Below are positions 1 to 7,919 of a stretch of 64,000 bases of DNA, one piece after another. A program made the translations under genes and the position numbers. The stretch comes from Nocardiopsis mwathae. Its GTDB lineage: Bacteria > Actinomycetota > Actinomycetes > Streptosporangiales > Streptosporangiaceae. How positions within the stretch are numbered: the first letter of the stretch is position 1; each line of letters starts with the position of its first letter. The notes under the pieces are model-generated. The model was not told the DNA's origin. It saw nothing but the letters and a program-made list of their open reading frames with translations, and searched no databases. Location: assembly GCF_014201195.1 (NCBI RefSeq), contig NZ_JACHDS010000001.1, positions 1,302,001 to 1,366,000 of the forward strand, read 5' to 3'.

Positions 1-241
1 GGTGGGGGCCAACGACGTGACCAACCCGGCCGCGCGACGCCCCGGGACGCCGGTCTCCGGCATGCCGATCCTTGACGTCGACCGCGCGGAGACGGTCATC
101 GTGGTGAAGCGCTCACTGGGTCACGGGTACGCGGGGATCGACAACGAGCTCTACACCGATCCCCGCACGCGCATGTACCTCGCCGACGCCAAGACCGCGC
201 TGAGCGAGCTGGGCACCGCGGTCAAGACCCTGGTGGGGTGA
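1..241 (+). CDS. pntB: NAD(P) transhydrogenase subunit beta, C-terminal end (partial)
   Basis: This is the last 79 or so codons of a gene that begins left of the window. The reading frame is open from base 2 and ends with TGA at 239-241. The peptide follows the NADP(H)-binding tail of PntB: it opens with GANDVTNPAA, continues with GTPVSGMPILDV and then VIVVKRSLGHGYAGIDNELY, which is the characteristic KRS...GYAG segment that contacts NADP. PntB pairs with PntA in the membrane to couple hydride transfer between NADH and NADP+ to proton translocation. The assignment rests on recalled family motifs and is strong despite the truncation. Confidence 0.9.
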   Translation, partial: VGANDVTNPAARRPGTPVSGMPILDVDRAETVIVVKRSLGHGYAGIDNELYTDPRTRMYLADAKTALSELGTAVKTLVG

Positions 242-278
242 GGGGGGACGGCCCCGGTCTCGGCGGCGGGTGCGGCCG

Positions 279-908
279 TCACCGCCGCGGGCATCTCAGT
301 TGGTGGTGGATGATCAGGTCGACGTAGACGTCGCCCAGCTCGGGCAGGGAGAGTCCGCCCTCCGGGTCGTACCAGTTAAGGATGGACTCCAGGGTCTCCA
401 GCACGGTCCCGGCCGCCATACCGGGGCCGGCGACGCGGAAGTGGCCCTGCCCGACACCGTCGCCGATGATCTCCCGGATGTGCTCGCGGTAGAGGCGCAG
501 CTGGTCGGAGAGTTCGCGGTAGCGCACCGGGTGGATGGCGCGGAGTGTGGGCAGGAGGGCGCGGCGCAGCTCCTCCTCGGTCCGGTGTTTCCAACAGTGG
601 TCGATATGTCGTCGAACGAGCTGGGAAAGGCGGTCGACGGGGGATTCGGGCGAACTGAAATCGGAAATCTGACGGGCTACCAATTCCCGCGTTGAACGCA
701 GTACGACCGCGTACATGAGATCCAGCCGGGTGGGGAAGTCCCGGCGGAATTCGACGATGCCGATGCCCGTGCGCTCGGTGATCTCCCGGGTGAGTGAGGC
801 CATGCCCAGGCCGTGCGGCCCGTGACGCGCGAAGATCGACGTCGCTGCGTCCAGGGTGTCGGCGGCCAGGCGTGTGTCATGTGGTGAGAGGTCGGCCGTC
901 ATGATCAT
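279..908 (-). CDS. TetR/AcrR family transcriptional regulator
   Basis: A 209-residue protein with TetR architecture. The N-terminal helix-turn-helix lies at about residues 13-60 (DAATSIFARHG, then LTREITERTGIG and FRRDFPTRLDLMYAV). An all-helical ligand and dimerisation domain follows. Two ATG codons six bases apart (908 and 902) can both serve as start; neither has a strong Shine-Dalgarno sequence. A perfect 18-bp dyad sits 51 bp upstream of the start and is a plausible autoregulatory operator. No obvious structural target gene is adjacent: pntB ends convergently on one side and the phosphodiesterase gene ends upstream. The ligand cannot be inferred. Confidence 0.85.
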   Translation of the reverse strand: MIMTADLSPHDTRLAADTLDAATSIFARHGPHGLGMASLTREITERTGIGIVEFRRDFPTRLDLMYAVVLRSTRELVARQISDFSSPESPVDRLSQLVRRHIDHCWKHRTEEELRRALLPTLRAIHPVRYRELSDQLRLYREHIREIIGDGVGQGHFRVAGPGMAAGTVLETLESILNWYDPEGGLSLPELGDVYVDLIIHHQLRCPRR

Positions 909-958
909 CTCTGGGCTGCGCCGGCCGGTGGGCGAGGCGCTGTCTTGAGGGGTAGGGT

Positions 959-976
959 CGATTCGGTTACGAATCG
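959..976. promoter_or_regulatory. Perfect 18-bp dyad, candidate TetR operator
   Basis: CGATTCG, four bases GTTA, then CGAATCG forms a perfect inverted repeat of 7-bp arms. It lies between the end of the phosphodiesterase gene and the start of the TetR gene. Size and symmetry match TetR-family operators. The link to the TetR gene is inferred from position only. Confidence 0.5.
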
Positions 977-1007
977 ATTTCGAGGATAGCGCCGCTCGCC
1001 CGTCGAT

Positions 1008-1877
1008 TCACTCCAGAAGGTGAAATCGGGGCTCGGAAATCGTCCGACCGCCGCCCTCTGCGCCGGAAGTGAGCGGTGTTCTGCGCACCGCCGTCACCCC
1101 GTTGACGCCGTTGACGCCCAGGTGGTGATGTTCGAGGCTCGGCACGGGGACGGATGGGGCGATGGCCTCCTGTGCGGCCACCCGGCCGTGCGGATCGCCG
1201 GTCAGCTTCACGAGCTCGGTCATGTGGTCGGTGATGATCGCGTCCACGCCCATGCCGATGAGCCGGGCCATGTCGGAGAAGTCGTTGACCATCCAGGTGG
1301 AGATGGCGTACCCGTGCCGGTGGACCTCGGTCACCAGGTCGCGGGTGAGCAGCTGGTACTGCGTGTTGTAGAAGCGCGGCCGCAGCGTCTGCCACATCTC
1401 GGCGGGGGGCAGCGCGGGCCGGTCCCAGGTCAGCACCAGGTCCGCCTCGGGGCGCCGCGCCCGGATCGCGCGCAGTGCCTCGACCGACCCCGCGTAGACC
1501 ACCTGGTCCTCCAGCCCGTGCTCGTGCACCAGGTCGTCGGCGGCCAGGACGGTGTCCACCGCGTTCACGACCAGCATGAGCCGGGTCGGGCGGGGGTAGG
1601 AGACCGCCGCCAGCACCTCCATCAGGGTGGGGATGCGCTGCTCGACCTCGACCCCCAGCGACGCGATCTCGGCCAGGCTCATCTCGGTGACCGGACGGGG
1701 CAGGCCCCACAGCCGCCCGCGCGCCTCGGCGTGCATCAGCACGACGTGCCCGTCGGATGTGCGGTCCAGGTCGATCTCGACCATGTGCGCGCCCAGATCG
1801 ATGGCCGACCGGATGGCGGGCAGGGTGTTCTCGCGGAATCCCGTGGTGTCACCGCGGTGCGCGATCGCAAGCGTCAT
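1008..1877 (-). CDS. Glycerophosphodiester phosphodiesterase family protein
   Basis: A 289-residue GDPD-family TIM-barrel enzyme expected to hydrolyse glycerophosphodiesters to sn-glycerol 3-phosphate and an alcohol. Visible family residues are AHRGD near residue 6, ENT at about 17, EIDLDRTSDG at about 35-44 and the second catalytic His in VVLMHAE. The barrel ends at about residue 235 and a low-complexity tail containing GVNGVNGV follows. No signal peptide is visible, so it is probably cytoplasmic. A TTG six bases further upstream is in frame, but GGAGG is seven bases before the ATG at 1877 and fixes that start. It is divergent from a DeoR-type regulator, which suggests control by a phosphosugar or glycerol phosphate signal. 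Confidence 0.88.
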   Translation of the reverse strand: MTLAIAHRGDTTGFRENTLPAIRSAIDLGAHMVEIDLDRTSDGHVVLMHAEARGRLWGLPRPVTEMSLAEIASLGVEVEQRIPTLMEVLAAVSYPRPTRLMLVVNAVDTVLAADDLVHEHGLEDQVVYAGSVEALRAIRARRPEADLVLTWDRPALPPAEMWQTLRPRFYNTQYQLLTRDLVTEVHRHGYAISTWMVNDFSDMARLIGMGVDAIITDHMTELVKLTGDPHGRVAAQEAIAPSVPVPSLEHHHLGVNGVNGVTAVRRTPLTSGAEGGGRTISEPRFHLLE

Positions 1878-2144
1878 CTCCAAACCTCCGTTACCACCGT
1901 GGCGGTGGGGGTGGACGACGATGTCCTCGGGGGGACGTGCGACAAGCGTGCCAAAGTCGGTGCCCCGATGTGGTGAAGACCGGGGAAAACGCGCTGACCC
2001 GGTCCGCGGCGGGACCCGATGCGAGCCGAGTCACCCGGGGGAGCGCCCCGCCACGCCGGGGGGACCTGGGAAACTGCTGGTGTAGGAAGTGCGTCGGTCA
2101 CACTCGTGAACACGCACGACGAACACCGATACCGAAGGCGAACG

Positions 2145-2915
2145 ATGATCCCCGACCAGCGTCGCGAGCACATCCTCAAGCTCTTGCAGGAACGCCACGT
2201 GCTGAGCATCAACGAGCTCACGTCGATGCTGTCCGTTTCGCACATGACGGTGCGGCGGGACATCCAGGCCCTGGAGAACGACGGCAAGGTGCTCTCGGTC
2301 ACCGGCGGCGTCCGGCTGGCCGCCCGCCTGAAGAGCGAGCCCTCCTACCTGGCCAAGGCGCAGCTGGAGGTGCCGGCCAAACGCGCCATCACCCGGGCCG
2401 CCGCGGAGCTGGTCCGGGACAACTTCACGATCTTCCTGGACGCGGGCACCACCACGCTGCAGATGGTGCCGATGCTCACCGACAAGGTGGGACTGACCGT
2501 CATCACCAACGACTTCAACGTCGTGGGGCACCTCATGGAGTACCCCGGCATCGAGCTGATCCACACCGGCGGCGTGGTCTCGCACGCCGACCACTCCTCG
2601 GTGGGCCAGTTCACCGCGGACTTCCTCGGCAAGGTCAACGTGGACATCGCGTTCATCGCGAGCAGCTCCTGGGACGTGGAGCGGGGCTCCACCACGCCGT
2701 CGGAGGCCAAGGTGGTGGCCAAGCAGGAGTTGCTGCGGATCGCGTCGAAGAGCGTGCTGACCGTGGACAGCACCAAGTATGGGAAGTTCGGCACGTTCCG
2801 GGTCGCGCGCCTGGAGGAGTTCGACCTCATCATCAGCGACGACCGCCTGCCGCAGTCCGCGGTCGAGGAGATGGGCGAGCGGGACGTGCGGCTGGAGTTG
2901 GTGGCGCCGGAGTAG
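2145..2915 (+). CDS. DeoR/GlpR family transcriptional regulator
   Basis: A 256-residue DeoR-type repressor. The N-terminal winged HTH covers about residues 3-57 (RREHILKLLQERHVLSINEL, then MLSVSHMTVRRDIQALE). The DeoR C-terminal phosphosugar-sensing domain follows, with the typical FLDAGTTTLQM, VITND and HTGGVV motifs and the late FIASSSWD and DSTKYGKFG segments. The frame is open 42 codons further upstream, but the family start and a GAAGG seven bases away support the ATG at 2145. It is divergent from the glycerophosphodiesterase gene, so a GlpR-like role is possible but not shown. Confidence 0.88.
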   Translation: MIPDQRREHILKLLQERHVLSINELTSMLSVSHMTVRRDIQALENDGKVLSVTGGVRLAARLKSEPSYLAKAQLEVPAKRAITRAAAELVRDNFTIFLDAGTTTLQMVPMLTDKVGLTVITNDFNVVGHLMEYPGIELIHTGGVVSHADHSSVGQFTADFLGKVNVDIAFIASSSWDVERGSTTPSEAKVVAKQELLRIASKSVLTVDSTKYGKFGTFRVARLEEFDLIISDDRLPQSAVEEMGERDVRLELVAPE

Positions 2916-2972
2916 GGCGGTCCGCCGGCGCCGGTGCCGGTCGTGCCCGGTGGCCCGTGGGGAGAGGGCCGG

Positions 2973-3383
2973 TCAGTCCTCGTCGGAGTCCGGCTCGGCC
3001 GGGCAGTACAGTTCGAGCTGTATACCGTCGGGATCGGCGAAGGTCAGCATGGATCCGTGGTCGGCGTGGACGACGGGCGAGTGGTCGATGTCGAGCTCGG
3101 TGAGGCGCTCCTCCCAGCCCTCCAGTTCGCCCAGGCAGCTCACCTGGAAGGCGATGTGGTCCACACCGGCGTGGCGGTGGTCGAACCTGCCCTTGAAGTG
3201 GTCCTCGTGCTGGGTGAAGCCGAGGACGACACCGCTGGGGTGGCGGCACTCGGTGTGCAGCCACCGCTTGCCGTCACGCGTCTTGTGTTCCTTGAAACCG
3301 AGGACGGAGCGGTAGAAGTCGATGCTGGCGTCTCGGTCACGCACGGAGAGCGTGAGGTGCGCGAGGCCAGTCACACTAGGCAC
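2973..3383 (-). CDS. VOC (glyoxalase/dioxygenase superfamily) protein
   Basis: A 136-residue vicinal-oxygen-chelate protein with two beta-alpha-beta-beta-beta modules: LAHLTLSVRDRDASIDFYRS in the first half, and HIAFQV with DPDGIQLELY in the second. The candidate metal ligands are the His of LAHLTL, His in the middle segment GVDHIAF and Glu of QLELY, the usual VOC pattern. An ATG 27 bases further upstream is in frame, but AGAGAGG lies five bases before the GTG at 3383, which I take as the start. The substrate is unknown; members range from lyases to fosfomycin-type resistance enzymes and extradiol dioxygenases. Confidence 0.8.
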   Translation of the reverse strand: MPSVTGLAHLTLSVRDRDASIDFYRSVLGFKEHKTRDGKRWLHTECRHPSGVVLGFTQHEDHFKGRFDHRHAGVDHIAFQVSCLGELEGWEERLTELDIDHSPVVHADHGSMLTFADPDGIQLELYCPAEPDSDED

Positions 3384-3690
3384 GGAAACCTCTCTTCGGC
3401 GGTCCTGCATCCGAAGTTTGCGGGGAGGGAACAGCGTAAGCACAATTTTTGAGCGTACGCCCCGATTCCGGGTGGTCAGGCAGCTGTTAATGCATCTTTA
3501 ACGCATTCGGGGTAAATCACCACACTTCCATCGAAGTGTGTACCCGGCCACGTCCCTCGAAAGCCCCCTTGACCAGGCAATTCTCGGATCGATGCGGGGT
3601 CGGGGACGGGGGGTGCGGCAGGGCCGGGTGGTCCGCTTATGATGATCGTCACGCTCAGTGAGGGGCGGTGCGGGCGGCCTTCACATCGAC
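3384..3690. other. Intergenic region with a hairpin
   Basis: About 300 bp upstream of the VOC gene and downstream of the MFS gene, both on the minus strand, and locally AT-richer than its surroundings. It contains CACACTTC (3521-3528), a four-base loop CATC and GAAGTGTG (3533-3540), a perfect 8-bp stem with no U-tract. It could be a weak terminator for the MFS gene or an operator. I see no gene here. Confidence 0.4.
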
Positions 3691-4926
3691 TCACGCAGCG
3701 GTGCTCGGCGCCGGCCGAGTCCGCTCCGGCGCGGGCACCGCGTACCAGCGGGACCGGACCACACCGACGGCGACCACCGCGGCACCGAAGGCGGCCGAGG
3801 CGGCGACCAGGAACGCCCCGTGGAAGCCGAAGGCCTCGGCGGCGTGGCCCGCGACCGTCGAGCCCAGGGCCTGGCCGAGGATGAGGCTGCTGAGGATCAG
3901 CGTCATGGCCTGACCGAGGCGGGCGGGCGGAGCGGCCCGCTCGGCCAGCCCGAAGATCGTGACGATGTGCGGGCCGATGGCGCACCCCATGAGGAACATC
4001 GCCGCGCCCAGCGCGACCGGCCCGGGGGCCAGGAACAGCGGGAGCGAGAGCAGGCCCAGCCCCACGGAGGCGGCGCGCAGGCGCGCGGTCAGCGCGATGC
4101 GGGCCGGGACCGAGGCCATCAGCAGGCCGGCGGTCGCGCTGCTCACGCCCATCACCGCGTACATCAGGCCGGACAGATCGGCGTGACCCATGCTCTGGGT
4201 GTAGGCGGTGACGCCGGTGGCCGCACCGCCGAAGAACAGGCCCTGGCAGAACATCGGCAGGATCAGGACCAGCAAGCCGGGCCGGGCCAGCCGGTCCTGG
4301 CCGGGGGTGAACGGGGTGCCGGGCAGCGCGGTCGGGTGCACGGCGAACAGCGCCCCGAAGACACCGATGAGCACGGCCGCCCCCAGCACGCTGGCCGCGG
4401 GGTGGACGAGGAGCGCCAGCACGCCGACGAGCGCCGGGCCGATCACGAACCCCGTCTCGTCCAGGACCCCTTCGACCGACAGGGCCGCGGCGATCGACCG
4501 CTCCCGGTCGTGCTCGCGCCGCTTGGCCAGGGCGATCCAGCGGGATCGGGCCAGCGGGCCGATCTGCGGCATGCACAGCCCGGCCAGTGCCGCCAGCGCG
4601 GCGAGCACCCACACGGGAGCTCCGGCGAAGACGGCGGCGACCAGGAGGGCGAGCAGCGCCGCGTCGAGCAGCGAGGTGAGCAGGACCACCGGGCGCTGCC
4701 CGCGCCGGTCGGCGAAGCGCGCGATGACCGGCCCGCCGATGGCCTCACCCAGGGCCAGCGCCCCGGACACCGCGCCGCCGGCGGCGACGCTGCCCACCTG
4801 AGTGGTGACGAGGGTGAGCGTGCCGATGAGCGACATCGACACCGGGAGTCGGGCGAGGAACGAGACGAGCAGCAGGGGGGCGCCGGCGATCGCGTGCATG
4901 CGTCGCAGCGTTGCCAGGGGAGACAT
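3691..4926 (-). CDS. MFS transporter
   Basis: A 411-residue polytopic membrane protein with roughly twelve hydrophobic segments. It has the major facilitator loop between helices 2 and 3 (GGPVIARFADRRGQRPV at about residues 64-80), and a second half that repeats the arrangement. The protein resembles DHA-type actinomycete exporters of about 400 residues. No substrate can be read from sequence. It is divergent from the PhzF-like gene across a 363-bp gap, so a shared promoter region is possible. Confidence 0.85.
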   Translation of the reverse strand: MSPLATLRRMHAIAGAPLLLVSFLARLPVSMSLIGTLTLVTTQVGSVAAGGAVSGALALGEAIGGPVIARFADRRGQRPVVLLTSLLDAALLALLVAAVFAGAPVWVLAALAALAGLCMPQIGPLARSRWIALAKRREHDRERSIAAALSVEGVLDETGFVIGPALVGVLALLVHPAASVLGAAVLIGVFGALFAVHPTALPGTPFTPGQDRLARPGLLVLILPMFCQGLFFGGAATGVTAYTQSMGHADLSGLMYAVMGVSSATAGLLMASVPARIALTARLRAASVGLGLLSLPLFLAPGPVALGAAMFLMGCAIGPHIVTIFGLAERAAPPARLGQAMTLILSSLILGQALGSTVAGHAAEAFGFHGAFLVAASAAFGAAVVAVGVVRSRWYAVPAPERTRPAPSTAA

Positions 4927-5289
4927 GGAACTCCAGATTCTCTTTCAGTCTTCCGGGCGCTGACGGGCGCGGCGGCACGGCGCGGTCGGCGCGTGTCGCA
5001 CTCACCGGGCGTGTACGGCCCTGGAGGCCGCACGGGGGGTCGGTGGGCGCGGGGACTGCGAGGAGAAGGTTCCAGTAAAGGTCCCATCATCAGCTCAAAA
5101 CTCAGAACACGATACTAGGGCGCCTGATTCCCTCGGTCTTCGGACGTGGAGTGTGACCTGAATCCGACCGGTGGTCGGCGTGCATCCTGTGCGCAGCCGC
5201 CCTTCGGTCGCATCATCAAGTTCTGCTTCATCGCTTCTCGTAGGCGAATCAACTCGTGCTGCGTGGTCGAAGCTGGCAGAGTGGCGGCC
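4927..5289. other. Divergent intergenic region between MFS and PhzF-like genes
   Basis: It holds both start regions but no clear promoter hexamers. The only symmetry I see is CCGACC, three bases, GGTCGG at 5164-5178, which is weak for this base composition. I see no gene here. Confidence 0.4.
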
Positions 5290-5979
5290 ATGCGTCAGAC
5301 CACCACCCTCCACATCGCCACCGTGTTCCTCGGCGACGGCGACACCGGAGGCAACGAGCTCGGCGTCTTCCTCGACGCCCCGGGCCTGCCCGCCTCGGCC
5401 CGCCAGGCGATCGCCACCCACCTCGGCTACGCGGAGACGGTCTTCCTGGAGGATCCCGCCACCGGACGGCTGCACATCCACACCCCCGCTGTGGAACTGC
5501 CCCTGGCCGGGCACCCCCTCGTCGGCACGTCCTGGCTGCTGCGTCGGGAGGGGCGCGCCCTCGACACCCTCAACCCCCCGGCCGGACCCGTCGCCACCTG
5601 GGCCGAGGGCGAGCGGACCTGGATCCGCGCCGATCCCGACCGGGCGCCGGTCTTCGCGACCCGGCGGCTGGCCACCGCCGCCGAAGTCGATGCGATGGAG
5701 GGCGGCGAGCCCGGCGTCGACCTGCACGTGTGGGCCTGGGAGGACGGCGGTGAGGCCACCGGGCGCGTCCGGGTCCGGGTCTTCCCGCACGAGATGGGCA
5801 TCACCGAAGACGAGGCCACCGGCGCCGCCGCCCTGCGCCTCGGCCAGCGGCTGCGGCGCCCGCTCGTCATCCGCCAGGGCGTGGGCTCCCGTATCGACGT
5901 CCGCCCCGGCCCCGACGGCACCGTCGAGGTCGGCGGCCGCGTCGCCCTGCTGGAAAAGCGCGACTACACGCTGCCGTAG
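5290..5979 (+). CDS. PhzF family phenazine biosynthesis-like protein
   Basis: A 229-residue PhzF-fold isomerase-type protein. The family signature is present: GGNELGVFLDAPGL near residue 20, the catalytic Glu region GYAETVFLE at about 48-56, LPLAGHPLVGT in the middle and ITEDEATGAAA late, which corresponds to the EDPVTGSA motif of the family. It is shorter than the usual 260-300 residues. Despite the name, most members are not in phenazine pathways and none is nearby. The ATG at 5290 is preferred; an in-frame GTG lies three codons upstream. Substrate unknown. Confidence 0.8.
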   Translation: MRQTTTLHIATVFLGDGDTGGNELGVFLDAPGLPASARQAIATHLGYAETVFLEDPATGRLHIHTPAVELPLAGHPLVGTSWLLRREGRALDTLNPPAGPVATWAEGERTWIRADPDRAPVFATRRLATAAEVDAMEGGEPGVDLHVWAWEDGGEATGRVRVRVFPHEMGITEDEATGAAALRLGQRLRRPLVIRQGVGSRIDVRPGPDGTVEVGGRVALLEKRDYTLP

Positions 5980-6036
5980 TTCCCGGCGGTGGCACCGCCT
6001 CGGGGACGGCGGTGCCACCGCACGCCTCCCGTCGTT

Positions 6037-6203
6037 CTAGGGCGTGTTCGGCGGATGCTTTCCTCCTGAGCGAGCGGCCGTCCGGGGCTGCGCTCGCACG
6101 CCGCTGCACGAAGTCGATCCAGGTCGGCTTCACGAGTGGAGCGGCGCGGCGAGCGTCGTTCCGGTGGCCGCGAGCCGGGAATGATCCGTCGAACACGCCC
6201 TAG
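6037..6203. mobile_element. 167-bp MITE-like element with CTAG ends
   Basis: The two ends are inverted repeats. Left 6037-6055 reads CTAGGGCGTGTTCGGCGGA; the right end 6185-6203 is its reverse complement with a single difference. The palindromic CTAG at each edge could be terminal repeat sequence or a 4-bp target duplication, as seen with IS5-type elements that favour YTAR targets. The interior of about 129 bp has no credible coding capacity. Size, non-coding interior and near-perfect terminal repeats define a miniature inverted-repeat element that would need a transposase supplied in trans. The right edge is only 45 bp before the PadR start. Confidence 0.75.
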
Positions 6204-6247
6204 CCTTCAAGGTGGCGGGTGGGACGAGTGGGGAGGATCACCGGGAC

Positions 6248-6862
6248 ATGTCGGCGACGCGGTTGCTGGTTCTGGGCGTAGTGCGGGCGTTCGGCCGGGC
6301 GCACGGTTATCAGGTGCGCCGGGAGCTGATCTCGTGGGGCGCGGAGCAGTGGGCCAACGTCAAACCCGGGTCCATCTACCACGCACTGCGCCAGCTCGTG
6401 AAGGCGAATATGGTCGGCGCCGCCGGGGTGGAGGACAGTGACGAAGGGCCGGAGCGGATCCTCTACGAGATCACCGATGACGGGGAGACCGAGTTCCGGC
6501 GGCTCCTGGGTAAGGCGCTCTCCGACGCCGACGCCAAACCCGAGTTCTTCGGCGCCGGGATCACGTTCATGACCTGCCTGCCGCGCCGAACGGTCATCAC
6601 GTATCTGCGGCATCGCCTGTCCCACCTGGAGGCCGCCGACGAGCTGCTGGCCACGTTGCGGCGGAACGACCTGGAGGAGGGGCGCAAACCCGAGCACGTC
6701 TGGGAGCTCTTCGAGTGGTGGGTGGTCGAGGCGCAGGCCGCGTCCGACTTCACCCGCGGCATGATCGAACGCCTGGAGCAGGGCGCCTACACCATGGCCG
6801 ACGACGCGGGCGGAGGCGCCCCGTTCGGCGCTCCTGCCTCCGCGCCGCCCGGCGCCGACTGA
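6248..6862 (+). CDS. PadR family transcriptional regulator
   Basis: A 204-residue PadR-type repressor. The N-terminal winged helix covers about residues 5-85 and includes AHGYQVRRELISW, KPGSIYHALRQLVKANMV and ILYEITDDGETEFRRLL, the PadR recognition helix and wing. A helical C-terminal dimerisation region follows. The start at 6248 has GGGAGG eleven bases upstream; an in-frame ATG-like start 12 codons earlier lacks support. It precedes a two-gene ABC exporter by about 100 bp in which two copies of an 18-bp imperfect palindrome occur, the typical arrangement for local repression of a drug-responsive pump. Confidence 0.88.
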   Translation: MSATRLLVLGVVRAFGRAHGYQVRRELISWGAEQWANVKPGSIYHALRQLVKANMVGAAGVEDSDEGPERILYEITDDGETEFRRLLGKALSDADAKPEFFGAGITFMTCLPRRTVITYLRHRLSHLEAADELLATLRRNDLEEGRKPEHVWELFEWWVVEAQAASDFTRGMIERLEQGAYTMADDAGGGAPFGAPASAPPGAD

Positions 6863-6884
6863 GACGGGTGCCCACCGCAACGCA

Positions 6885-6949
6885 GTAATCAAGTTTGACT
6901 ACCTGTTTCGGAAGGGTGCATTCTTGCCTCGGTAATCAAGTTTGACTAC
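6885..6949 (+). promoter_or_regulatory. Two 18-bp direct copies of an imperfect palindrome, candidate PadR operators
   Basis: GTAATCAAGTTTGACTAC occurs identically at 6885-6902 and 6932-6949, spaced 47 bp start to start. Each copy is itself an imperfect dyad (14 of 18 positions symmetric, GTA.TCAA...TTGA.TAC). TTGACT inside copy 1 could also serve as a -35 element with CATTCT 18 bases on. The second copy ends 11 bp before the ABC gene start, so binding there would block transcription or initiation. PadR as the binding protein is inferred from adjacency. Confidence 0.7.
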
Positions 6950-6959
6950 TGGAGTCGAG

Positions 6960-7919
6960 ATGATCCATACCCGAGCACTCACCCGGACCTTCCCGGCCAG
7001 GGGCACCACCGTCGAGGCCGTCCGCGGACTCGACCTCGACGTCGGTGCCGGTGAACTCCTCGCCTTCCTCGGCCCCAACGGGGCGGGCAAGAGCACCAGC
7101 CTGCGCATGCTCACCACTCTGCTGCGCCCCACCTCCGGCAGCGCCACCGTGGCCGGGTGCGACATCGTGGCCGACCCACGGGGCGTACGGCGCCGCATCG
7201 GCTACGTCGGCCAGGGCCACAGCGCCGGCGTCGGCCAGCGGGTCCGCGACGAGCTGGTCACCCAGGGCCGCTGCCACGGAATGTCGGGCGGCGAAGCCCG
7301 CACCCGCGCCGACGAACTGCTGGCGCTGCTGGAGCTCGATGGAACGGCCGACCGGGAGGCCGCCCACCTCTCCGGCGGCCAGCAGCGCCGCCTCGATGTC
7401 GCGATGGGCCTCATCCACCGGCCCGACCTGCTCTTCCTGGACGAGCCCTCCACCGGACTGGACCCGCACAGTCGCGCCAACCTCTGGGAGCACATCGCCC
7501 GCCTGCGCGCCGAGCAGGGCATGACCCTCGTCCTGACCACGCACTACCTGGACGAGGCCGACGCCGTCGCCGACCGCGTGGTGGTCATCGACCACGGCGC
7601 CGTCATCGCCGACGGCACCCCCGACGAGCTCAAGGGCAAGGTGTCGGGCGACCTCGTCACCCTCACCACCGAGCCCGGCGGCGCGCGCCGCGCCGCCGAA
7701 GCGGTCACACGCATCCCCTCGGCGCACGACGTCGACGCCGACGGCGACGGCGCCACCGTCCGGCTGCGCGTCGAGCGCGGCGACGCCGTCCTGCCCGAGC
7801 TGCTGCGCGCGCTCGGCGCCGCCGGTGTCGAGCCGCTCACCCTCCAGGTGCAGCGCCCCACCCTCGACGACGTCTTCCTCACCCTGACCGGCCGCAGCCT
7901 GCGCGAGGACACGCCATGA
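6960..7919 (+). CDS. ABC transporter ATP-binding protein, daunorubicin-resistance (DrrA) type
   Basis: A 319-residue ABC ATPase expected to energise export by the membrane partner encoded next. Walker A GPNGAGKST is at residues 38-46, the signature LSGGQQRRLD is near 140, Walker B LLFLDEPSTGLD near 160 and the switch His in TTHYLDEAD near 195. The C-terminal extension of about 90 residues, ending with PTLDDVFLTLTGRSL, is typical of the DrrA/NodI-like class. The start at 6960 has GGAG six bases upstream. The stop overlaps the next start as ATGA, which implies translational coupling. Confidence 0.92.
   Translation: MIHTRALTRTFPARGTTVEAVRGLDLDVGAGELLAFLGPNGAGKSTSLRMLTTLLRPTSGSATVAGCDIVADPRGVRRRIGYVGQGHSAGVGQRVRDELVTQGRCHGMSGGEARTRADELLALLELDGTADREAAHLSGGQQRRLDVAMGLIHRPDLLFLDEPSTGLDPHSRANLWEHIARLRAEQGMTLVLTTHYLDEADAVADRVVVIDHGAVIADGTPDELKGKVSGDLVTLTTEPGGARRAAEAVTRIPSAHDVDADGDGATVRLRVERGDAVLPELLRALGAAGVEPLTLQVQRPTLDDVFLTLTGRSLREDTP

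Noticed and set aside
3476-4612. 378-codon minus-strand frame overlapping the MFS transporter
   Set aside because: Shifted frame of the MFS gene with Arg/Gly-rich composition and no membrane segments.
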